Positions 31,096-37,378 of a stretch of 37,378 nucleotides of DNA are shown in pieces (position 1 is the stretch's first letter; each line of letters begins with the position of its first letter). Made by a program: the position numbers and the translations under genes. The notes below the pieces were generated by a model. That model did no database searches, was not told where the DNA came from, and was given only the letters and a program-made list of their open reading frames with translations. This DNA comes from Chloroflexota bacterium (GTDB lineage: Bacteria > Chloroflexota > Anaerolineae > B4-G1). The stretch spans positions 1-37,378 of the forward strand of contig JAAEPW010000739.1 in assembly GCA_024232355.1 (NCBI GenBank), in the 5' to 3' direction.

Positions 31096-31662
31096 ATGGC
31101 CTACTATAGAAAACTGGTCGGCAAAAAGTGTTATCTTTCGCCATGCAGCCTGGATGATGCCGAGAAATGGACCACCTGGGATAATGACCTACAAGTGACC
31201 ATACCGCTTGGAGACGAGGCGTACACGCCCTATGGCCTCAGTAAGATGCAGGATATTCTGAGTGACGTTATCCAGAGCCAAGATCATATATTTGACATCC
31301 TCAAGTTGGAAACAGACACCCTGATTGGCCGGTGCATGCTGTTCGACATAGACCTGGTCAACAGAGGGGCAATGATGGGGATCGTCATCGGTGAAAAGGA
31401 TTGCTGGGGGCAGGGGTATGGACAGGAGGCAATCCGCTTATTGCTGGATTACGGCTTTAATCTGCTCAACCTCAACAATATCATGATCTGAGTTTTTGCC
31501 TACAACGAGCGAGCGATTCACTGTTATGAAAAGGTGGGCTTTCGGGAAATCGGTCGACGAAGGCAGGCGCGCATCATTGGAGGTAAGAAATACGACCTAA
31601 TCTTGATGGACATGCTGGCGGAAGAGTTCGAGTCGGTGTATGTGAATCAATGGATTGAATAA
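31096..31662 (+). pseudogene. RimJ-like GNAT acetyltransferase broken by an in-frame TGA
   Basis: ATG 31096 opens a GNAT with VIGEKDCWGQGYGQEAIRLL and LLNLNNIMI. A TGA at 31489-31491 stops it at codon 132. The same frame then continues without interruption to TAA 31660-31662 as VFAYNERAIHCYEKVGFREI and beyond, which is exactly the missing end of the domain. Intact relatives have Arg at the stop position, so a single CGA-to-TGA change explains it. Other genes here use TGA as a stop, so a recoded codon is unlikely. The truncated protein lacks the final strand. It starts 3 bp after the class D gene. Confidence 0.85.
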
Positions 31663-31695
31663 AGAGTGCGAATAACAAAAGGAAAAAAGATCATT

Positions 31696-33078
31696 GTGAA
31701 AACGAATCTCAATGACATGATGGACGTTATCAACGACGTCCCCGATTATCAATCATTTCTCACGGTGGATGAGTTAAAGGCCAGCACGCGAGATCTGGCG
31801 AGCGCGTATCCGGATGTCGTGACAATTTTACCCGTCGGGCATTCGCGGCAGGGTGATCCCATCGAGGCGATCAAGATCGGCGATGGACCCAGGAACGCGC
31901 TGCTCTTTGCCATGCCGCACCCCAATGAGCCGATCGGCAGCATGATGCTCGAGTACTTGTCCACGCGGCTGGCGCAAGATCGCGCCTTGCGCGAGTCCTT
32001 GGGGTATACGTGGTATCTCATCAAGTGCATCGACCCGGACAGCACGCGCCTCAACGAAGGCTGGTTCAAAGGGCCGTTTTCGTTGGAGAACTATGCGCGT
32101 CACTACTACCGTCCGCCGATGCAACAACAGGTCGACTGGACCTTTCCGGTAGATTACAAGACGCTGCGCTTTGACACCCCGCTTCCCGAAACCCAGGCCC
32201 TGATGACGTTGATGGAACAGATCCGGCCCGATTTTCTCTACTCGCTGCACAATTCAGGATTCGGCGGTGCATACTTTTACATTTCTGAGGCGGCCAACCC
32301 GCTACACGATCCGTTCCACGAACTGGTCGAGAGCCAGGACCTGCCCCTGCATCTGGGCGAACCAGAGATACCGTTTGCCACCGAATACGCCAAGGCGATC
32401 TTTAGCTTGTCGTCGATCACAGAATTGTACGATCATCTCGAAAAGGAGACCGGCGAAGATCCGGCCAAGATCATCACGGGCGGGACGTCCAGCGACAATT
32501 ACGTGCGCCAATTATGCGATTCGTTCTGCCTGGTGTGCGAAATGCCCTATTTCTATACTCCCGCCATCCATGACACGTCGCCTGCCGACATTGTGCGGCG
32601 GGACGCCATCTTGCAGCGTATCGCGCTGGAAAGGCACGACATCGACCTCTTTGGCCAACAGTCCGAGGCCATACGCGCCGAGCTGACCGAGCCCTCACCG
32701 TTCCGCGACGCCATCGACGAAATTGTCGAGACCTGGGGCGGCTATCTGGACGCCGATGAAAGTTGGGCCAAGACCGACCCCAAGACCGCCGAGATGGCAA
32801 CCGTGGCCGAAAAGATGGACAACCTGGTGATCGCCAAATTTCACAACTTGCTCAACTTGGGGATGTTCATCCGCATGGTGGATCATCAAGTTGCGGCGAC
32901 GGGTGAATCCCCGGCGCTCGCCGCAGCGCGCCAGACCATTCAGGCGACCTTTGATCAATACTCGAACGAACTCGCACAAGAACTAGACTATGCCGTCATC
33001 CCGATCCAAAAGCTGGTCCGGGTGCAGTTGGGCAGTGCGCTGTTGGCGGCGGATTATGCCGCCGGTACATCGAGGTGA
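31696..33078 (+). CDS. M14-family zinc carboxypeptidase-like protein
   Basis: About 460 residues if GTG 31696 is used; a GTG at 31666 is in frame but has no ribosome site. The zinc motif HxxE is in AMPHPNEPIGSM (His75, Glu78), the third ligand His185 is in LYSLHNSGFGG, and TRLNEGWFKGPFSLENYARH provides the usual substrate-carboxylate region. The C-terminal 150 residues are helical and probably specific to this subgroup. There is no signal peptide, so an intracellular peptidase or deacylase acting on small amide substrates is likely. It ends 3 bp before the amidohydrolase gene, so the two form an operon. Confidence 0.85.
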   Translation: MKTNLNDMMDVINDVPDYQSFLTVDELKASTRDLASAYPDVVTILPVGHSRQGDPIEAIKIGDGPRNALLFAMPHPNEPIGSMMLEYLSTRLAQDRALRESLGYTWYLIKCIDPDSTRLNEGWFKGPFSLENYARHYYRPPMQQQVDWTFPVDYKTLRFDTPLPETQALMTLMEQIRPDFLYSLHNSGFGGAYFYISEAANPLHDPFHELVESQDLPLHLGEPEIPFATEYAKAIFSLSSITELYDHLEKETGEDPAKIITGGTSSDNYVRQLCDSFCLVCEMPYFYTPAIHDTSPADIVRRDAILQRIALERHDIDLFGQQSEAIRAELTEPSPFRDAIDEIVETWGGYLDADESWAKTDPKTAEMATVAEKMDNLVIAKFHNLLNLGMFIRMVDHQVAATGESPALAAARQTIQATFDQYSNELAQELDYAVIPIQKLVRVQLGSALLAADYAAGTSR

Positions 33079-33081
33079 ACC

Positions 33082-34404
33082 ATGTTATTTCTTAAATCGC
33101 CCTTGTTCAATCGTTTGTACGAACAAATCAGCGCCATGCCCGTCATCGACTGCCACGAGCACCTGATTGGCCCGGAGGAACGACCACCGTACAAAGAACC
33201 GATCGCTTCGTTGATCTGCGGCTATATGTTGAGCGACTTGCACTCGGCGGCGTTTGGCGTCAGTGACAGCGACATCGCCCGCCTGGAAGATCACGACGTC
33301 TCTACCGACGAAAAGTGGCCGCTCTTTGAGCGACTGTGGCGCGCCACCGAGCACACCGCCTACGCGCGGGTGACCAAGCTGGTGCTCAAGAACGTCTACG
33401 GCGAGAGCGAACTGACCCGCGAGGCGCTGGACCGCGTCGCCGAAAAGCTGGCTGACCAGACGGAGGACGTTTACTTTCGTACCATCGACGAGGCCGGTAT
33501 CCGGGTGATGCTGGTGGACGTGTTGGGATGGCTGCCCAAGGAGTTGGGCAGTTTCCTGGACGGCACCAAGACCTTTCCGGAGAAATGGCGGCCCATTATC
33601 TCGCTGCCCGCTATGCACCCGACTACCCTGAATTGGGAGACGATCAATCAAATTGGCTCCCTGGCCGACCGGCACATCACCTCGTTGGACGAGTACACGG
33701 AGGCCGTGTTCGTCGTGCTCCAACGGTGTATGGAGCGCGGATGTATCGGCATCAAGGACCAATCCGCCTATGAGCGCACGCTCTCCTACGACCTGGTGCC
33801 CAAGGCCGAGGCGGAGGCACAGTTCAATCGGATGTTGATTGATCCGCGCAATAGCCTGGGCTGGCCGGAGGGCAAGCGGCTGAACGACTATCTCTTTCAC
33901 CAATTTATGCGTTTCGCCCGCGATCTCGACCTGCCGGTGCAGCTTCACACGGGGCATATGGCGGGCATCTACAATCGTGTGGAAAAGACCAACGCCGCTC
34001 ATTTGGCCTCGGTGCTCGAGCTGCACCGCGATGTGCGTTTTGACCTGTTCCACGGCAACTGGCCGTACCTGGGCGATTTGCTCTTTTTGGGCAAGAACTA
34101 TCCCAACGTCGCCCTCGACTGCTGCTGGCTGCACATCATCGACCCCGACTATGCGGCCGAGTTGATGGAGCGGTCGGTGATGGTCCTGCCTCATACCAAG
34201 GTACACGGCTTTGGTGGAGATTACGGCGACGTGCCCGAATTCGTCGTGGGGCATCTGCAAATCGCGCGGGAGAACATTGCCGGTGTGCTAACTCGCCTGA
34301 TCGAGCGCGGGTGGCTGGAGGAACAAGAGGCGCTCCAGATCGCAGCCGATTGGCTATTCAACAATCCGAACGAGTTTTTCAAACTAGGTTTCGAGGTTAT
34401 CTAG
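33082..34404 (+). CDS. amidohydrolase-superfamily protein
   Basis: A 440-residue TIM-barrel protein. The first metal motif is VIDCHEHL (His25, His27), with later metal or base residues in LPVQLHTGHM, FDLFHGNWPY and KVHGFGGDYGD. The layout and the C-terminal FNNPNEFFKLG resemble the uronate-isomerase/decarboxylase side of the superfamily and PF04909-type amidohydrolases. It follows the M14 gene after 3 bp, suggesting that the two act on the same compound, possibly hydrolysis followed by ring or side-chain processing. The substrate is unknown. Confidence 0.86.
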   Translation: MLFLKSPLFNRLYEQISAMPVIDCHEHLIGPEERPPYKEPIASLICGYMLSDLHSAAFGVSDSDIARLEDHDVSTDEKWPLFERLWRATEHTAYARVTKLVLKNVYGESELTREALDRVAEKLADQTEDVYFRTIDEAGIRVMLVDVLGWLPKELGSFLDGTKTFPEKWRPIISLPAMHPTTLNWETINQIGSLADRHITSLDEYTEAVFVVLQRCMERGCIGIKDQSAYERTLSYDLVPKAEAEAQFNRMLIDPRNSLGWPEGKRLNDYLFHQFMRFARDLDLPVQLHTGHMAGIYNRVEKTNAAHLASVLELHRDVRFDLFHGNWPYLGDLLFLGKNYPNVALDCCWLHIIDPDYAAELMERSVMVLPHTKVHGFGGDYGDVPEFVVGHLQIARENIAGVLTRLIERGWLEEQEALQIAADWLFNNPNEFFKLGFEVI

Positions 34405-34417
34405 ACTTCCAAAGTCT
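34403..34417. repeat. AGACTTCC-family short palindromic repeat
   Basis: AGACTTCCAAAGTCT, an imperfect palindrome, begins on the second-last base of the amidohydrolase stop codon. An identical 15-mer is the right arm of the element at 35211-35244. Confidence 0.8.
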
Positions 34418-34428
34418 GCGGAGGCAAA

Positions 34429-35211
34429 ATGAATATTCAAGAACACAATCGTATGGTGTGGGATAAACGCGTCCAGGGGGGAGAAAATCAATGGACGATC
34501 CCAGTCAGTTCAGAAGCTATCGCAGCCGCGCAGCAGGGGCGATGGGAGATCTATTTGACGCCCGCCAAGCCGATTCCAGAAACGTGGTTCCCCGACCTCA
34601 AGGGTTGCGATGTCCTGTGCTTGGCTTCGGGCGGCGGGCAGCAGGGACCGATCCTGGCCGCGGCAGGCGCAAATGTGACGGTTTTCGACAACTCGCCAAA
34701 CCAGTTGGCCCAAGACCGCTTTGTGGCCGAGAGGGATGGGCTAGAGATCGCCACAGTTGAAGGCGATATGAGAGACTTATCCGTATTCCCAGACCAGAGT
34801 TTTGACCTCATCGTGCACCCGGTCTCAAACTGCTTTGTGCCCAACGTCCGACCGGTATGGGCCGAGGCATTCCGCGTGTTGTGCCCTGGCGGCGTGCTGC
34901 TCGTGGGATTCACCAAGCCGGAGGCCTATCTATTCGACTATGATGCTTGTGATCGTGGGATTCTGGAAATCAAATACCCGCTGCCCTATTCCGACGCTGA
35001 TGTGCTGTCTGAAGAGAAAAAGCAAGAATATCTCGAATCGGGCAATGCGCTCGAATTCAGCCATACGTTGGAAGAACAGATCGGTGGGCAGACGGATGTG
35101 GGCTTTTTGATTTCTGGATTTTACGAGGACCGTTACAAGGAAGAAGCGAACGATTTGCTGTCCAAATATATGTCTCTTTTTGTCGCCACGCGGGCAATCA
35201 AAACGGAGTAA
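34429..35211 (+). CDS. class I SAM-dependent methyltransferase
   Basis: A 260-residue protein with motif I CDVLCLASGGGQQGPILAAA, a second strand VTVFDNSPNQLAQDRFVAE, motif IV FDLIVHPVSNCFVPNVRPVW and motif V RVLCPGGVLLVGFTKP. The N-terminal MVWDKRVQGGENQWTIPVS is typical of a small-molecule methyltransferase group common in Firmicutes and Chloroflexota. GGAGG precedes ATG 34429. It lies between two copies of the same palindromic repeat. Confidence 0.88.
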   Translation: MNIQEHNRMVWDKRVQGGENQWTIPVSSEAIAAAQQGRWEIYLTPAKPIPETWFPDLKGCDVLCLASGGGQQGPILAAAGANVTVFDNSPNQLAQDRFVAERDGLEIATVEGDMRDLSVFPDQSFDLIVHPVSNCFVPNVRPVWAEAFRVLCPGGVLLVGFTKPEAYLFDYDACDRGILEIKYPLPYSDADVLSEEKKQEYLESGNALEFSHTLEEQIGGQTDVGFLISGFYEDRYKEEANDLLSKYMSLFVATRAIKTE

Positions 35212-35244
35212 GACTTTGGAAGTCTCAGAAGACTTCCAAAGTCT
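35211..35244. repeat. perfect 15-bp inverted repeat (AGACTTCC family)
   Basis: AGACTTTGGAAGTCT (35211-35225) and AGACTTCCAAAGTCT (35230-35244) are perfect complements around a CAGA loop. The left arm begins on the last base of the methyltransferase stop codon. No T-tract follows, so it is not a standard terminator. Confidence 0.9.
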
Positions 35245-35265
35245 GGATATGCATAAAGGAGAGAT

Positions 35266-36279
35266 ATGATCGTCATTATCAACGGCCCCTGCGGTATCGG
35301 AAAGACCTCGGTCGCGTGGGAACTGACCGGTCGTTTCGAGCGTGCCGTGATGCTGGACGGCGACTATATCGGCGCGGTGTACCCCTTTGAAATCTATGAC
35401 GATGCGCGCATCGCATATCTCTACCAAACCATCAGGCATCTCGTCGCGTACCACATCGAGCGCGGCGGCTATACCGATTTCGTCGTCAACTATGTCTTTG
35501 AAACCCCCGAATCGCTGGCGGCGCTGCGGCATCTGCTGGCTGAGTTGGACCCCGAGATTTACGCCTTTCGTCTGGTGGCCTCGGACGAGGCTATCGAGGC
35601 TCGCATTCGTGCGCGGGAGCAAGAGTCGGACGCCGATCTGCGCTGGCACCTCAAGCGATACGAGGAATTGGTCACCATCCAGGAACAGGCGGCCAAGCAA
35701 GGCGATATGGGCTTTGTCATCGACACGACCAACCTCACGGCGGCGCATGTCGCCGACACCATCTGGCAGAACCTGCGCGAGGCTGTGGAACTGTTGCCGT
35801 ATGACCCCGCCTGGGCCGACTTGTACGAGACCGAGCGCGCCCAGATCGCCTCGGCGCTGGGCGACCTGGCTGTGGAGGTTCATCACTTGGGGAGTACGGC
35901 CGTTCCCGGATTGGACGCCAAGCCCATCATCGACACGGTGGTCGTCGTGCGCCATCTGGATGACGCGGTGCACTGTATCGCGCCGCTGGAAGGGCTGGGA
36001 TACACGTTCGTCGACTATCCAGAGAACGTCGACCGGCGTTTCTTCCGCAAGGGGGTGCCGCGCACGCATCACCTGCACATCGTCGCCACGGGCAGCCAAT
36101 CCCTGGCCGATCACCTGGATTTTCGCGACGCGTTGCGCGCCATGCCGGAACTGCGGCAGCAATACCAGGAATTGAAACACACTCTGGCTCAAAAATACAA
36201 GCACGACCGGGCCAAGTACAGTGAGAGCAAAGGGATTTTTATCGATGAGGCATTGGTTCGGTGGCGAGCACGACGATAG
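35266..36279 (+). CDS. P-loop kinase fused to a GrpB/UPF0157 nucleotidyltransferase-fold domain
   Basis: A 337-residue fusion. Residues 1-170 are a P-loop kinase (MIVIINGPCGIGKTSVAWEL, Walker A GPCGIGKT), with IDTTNLTAAHVADTIW near its end, like shikimate/gluconate-kinase or Zeta-toxin relatives. Residues about 178-337 are a GrpB domain (VELLPYDPAWADLYETERAQ, VHHLGSTAVPGLDAKPIID, RTHHLHIVATG). GrpB domains are also found fused to dephospho-CoA kinase in other bacteria. AAGGAGAG precedes ATG 35266. The joint role is unknown; a small-molecule kinase coupled to nucleotide transfer is an inference. Confidence 0.88.
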   Translation: MIVIINGPCGIGKTSVAWELTGRFERAVMLDGDYIGAVYPFEIYDDARIAYLYQTIRHLVAYHIERGGYTDFVVNYVFETPESLAALRHLLAELDPEIYAFRLVASDEAIEARIRAREQESDADLRWHLKRYEELVTIQEQAAKQGDMGFVIDTTNLTAAHVADTIWQNLREAVELLPYDPAWADLYETERAQIASALGDLAVEVHHLGSTAVPGLDAKPIIDTVVVVRHLDDAVHCIAPLEGLGYTFVDYPENVDRRFFRKGVPRTHHLHIVATGSQSLADHLDFRDALRAMPELRQQYQELKHTLAQKYKHDRAKYSESKGIFIDEALVRWRARR

Positions 36280-36325
36280 AGATAAACGGAAAATGTAAAT
36301 TGGAATTGTGGTAGGAGGCAGATAA

Positions 36326-36685
36326 ATGTTATCCATTCAAGAGACCGCCAAGGAACTAGGACAACTCGAACGTTACCTATACTCTGTCAAACGCTACCTA
36401 GCTGGACTGCAACGACTGACCGTGGTCGTTACCCCAATGCAAAAGCCGCGCGATGCAAGAAAGTTTATCACCTTTGAGACAGTTAAATATATGCAGATGC
36501 TCACTCACTGGCGGGAGGCCCCGTTCATACTAGGAACGCCCGATGAATGCCGAGATCTCTTGGAGCGTGTTGGCATACCAACATTAGATGATATCCCTTG
36601 GCTTTTTTACGCACAGCTTCCAAAATCACATATCCAGATAGTTTGTTGCAATGCCTACATTTCTGATGAGATGCCAACTTGCTAA
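36326..36685 (+). CDS. hypothetical protein, 119 residues
   Basis: TAGGAGG lies well placed before ATG 36326. The protein has a helical N-terminus (IQETAKELGQLERYLYSVKR) followed by mixed segments (LTVVVTPMQKPRDARKFITF, TPDECRDLLERVGIPTLDD) and a Cys-Cys near the end (IQIVCCNAY). It has no signal peptide or membrane helix. I do not recognise a family. Base composition is somewhat more AT-rich than its neighbours. Confidence 0.6.
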   Translation: MLSIQETAKELGQLERYLYSVKRYLAGLQRLTVVVTPMQKPRDARKFITFETVKYMQMLTHWREAPFILGTPDECRDLLERVGIPTLDDIPWLFYAQLPKSHIQIVCCNAYISDEMPTC

Positions 36686-36743
36686 AGCTTGCTAGGTTTT
36701 CGTTATCACCTAGTTTGTAGCGAACAGCGATAAGGGAAAAGTG

Positions 36744-37378
36744 ATGAACAAGAAACCAGAACCCAGCATCAAGAAAACCCGCGTCATCGGCGTCTTTGCC
36801 CACATCGACGCAGGCAAGACGACCACGTCGGAGGCGATCCTCTACTATACGGGGCGCATCCATCGCGTGGGCAGCATTGACGACGGCACGGCCCAACTCG
36901 ATTGGATGGAGCAGGAGCGGGCGCGCGGCATCACTATCACCGCCGCCGCGACCACTTGCTACTGGCGCGACCACCGCATCAACCTGATCGACACGCCCGG
37001 ACACATCGACTTTAGCGCCGAGGTGGTGCGCTCGATCCGCGTCATCGACGGGGCGGTGATCGTGCTGTGCGGCGTGGGCGGCGTCGAGACGCAGACGGAG
37101 ACGGTCTGGATGCACGCCGACCGGGAGAATCTGCCGCGCGTGATCTTTGTCAACAAGCTTGACCGGCCCGCCGCCGATTTCGACCGCGTGCTGGCCGACG
37201 TGCGCGAGCGGCTCACGCCCAAGGCTGTGCCGCTGCAATTGCCCATCGATAACGGGAGCACGTTCACCGGCGTCGTGGATCTGCTCGGCCAGCGGGCGTT
37301 GGTCTGGCAGGACGGTGACGAACCGGTGGTGGAAGCGATACCGCCCAACGTGCAGGAACAAGCCGCGGCGGCACGAGC
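36744..37378 (+). CDS. EF-G-like translational GTPase (3' end beyond window)
   Basis: At least 211 codons. The GTPase motifs are G1 [12 protein letters not shown], switch [15 protein letters not shown]3 DTPGHIDF and G4 NKLDRP, with DWMEQE before the switch as in EF-G. The match is to EF-G or an EF-G paralogue, with a diverged G' region ([12 protein letters not shown]). Ribosomal-protection proteins of the TetM group share this domain but usually differ around the switch, so EF-G is the better reading. ATG 36744 is preceded by AAGGGA. Whether it is the main fusA gene or a paralogue needs the rest of the gene; no rpsL/rpsG neighbours are present, favouring a paralogue. Confidence 0.88.
   Translation, partial: MNKKPEPSIKKTRVIGVFAHIDAGKTTTSEAILYYTGRIHRVGSIDDGTAQLDWMEQERARGITITAAATTCYWRDHRINLIDTPGHIDFSAEVVRSIRVIDGAVIVLCGVGGVETQTETVWMHADRENLPRVIFVNKLDRPAADFDRVLADVRERLTPKAVPLQLPIDNGSTFTGVVDLLGQRALVWQDGDEPVVEAIPPNVQEQAAAAR

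Noticed and set aside
31489..31491. TGA read as a sense codon (alternative genetic code or selenocysteine)
   Set aside because: Many clear genes in the window end with TGA, the expected residue is Arg, and no SECIS-like hairpin was apparent.
34930..36336. 468-codon minus-strand ORF opposite the methyltransferase and kinase-GrpB genes
   Set aside because: It spans two well-supported plus-strand genes and their intergenic hairpin, and shows no domain.
36692..36713. CTAGGT/ACCTAG inverted repeat before the EF-G-like gene
   Set aside because: Only 6-bp arms with a 10-base loop and no T-tract, so it may be chance.

Overview
The window looks like a chromosomal accessory region of a Chloroflexota-type bacterium (Anaerolineae or a related class). 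This is inferred from gene style, since no rRNA or marker gene settles it. The pointers are a very large BTAD/NB-ARC/TPR regulator, a signal-less reductive-dehalogenase-like protein, small two-helix membrane proteins, abundant short palindromic intergenic repeats and mid-range GC content. TGA is used normally as a stop. No tRNA, rRNA, CRISPR array, transposase or integrase was found.

Left part (1-8660). An ECF sigma factor with the start of an ankyrin-like tail runs off the left edge on the minus strand. It is followed by a 1088-residue SARP/AfsR-like regulator, also on the minus strand. Two identical 11-bp-spaced direct repeats, each exactly 9 bp before a -10 box, look like binding sites for that regulator. 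One lies divergently in front of a cassette of small proteins: a zinc ribbon fused to an L7/L12-like domain, then three small membrane proteins and a 68-residue protein. A reductive-dehalogenase-like Fe-S protein with its own promoter, a DUF3592-like membrane protein and a truncated S51-peptidase relic follow.

Centre (8660-17360). This is the most striking locus. A strong promoter with an overlapping palindromic operator is followed by a 30-codon leader peptide containing Arg-Leu-Arg. Five RNA segments then pair either as two tandem intrinsic terminators or as two alternative antiterminator helices. Downstream lie a full-length DrrA-like ABC ATPase that has lost its catalytic motifs, a double-HAD protein, an MFS transporter, a heterodimeric ABC exporter pair with one degenerate ATP site, and two GNAT acetyltransferases. 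I read this as a ribosome-stalling, probably macrolide-responsive attenuator controlling an efflux and modification operon.

Right part (17360-37378). A long, mostly plus-strand run of single-domain enzymes follows: M55 D-aminopeptidase, GNATs, three APH-fold kinases, an ASCH protein, a phosphotriesterase-like hydrolase, three SAM methyltransferases, an AAC(3)-type acetyltransferase, a class C/CubicO serine hydrolase, an alpha/beta hydrolase, an MBL-fold hydrolase overlapping a class D beta-lactamase, an M14 peptidase, an amidohydrolase and a P-loop kinase-GrpB fusion. A VapBC toxin-antitoxin pair sits on the opposite strand inside this run. One GNAT gene is broken by an in-frame TGA. The window ends in the GTPase domain of an EF-G-like factor. 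The run resembles a resistance and detoxification gene collection, but no recombination sites prove that it is mobile.
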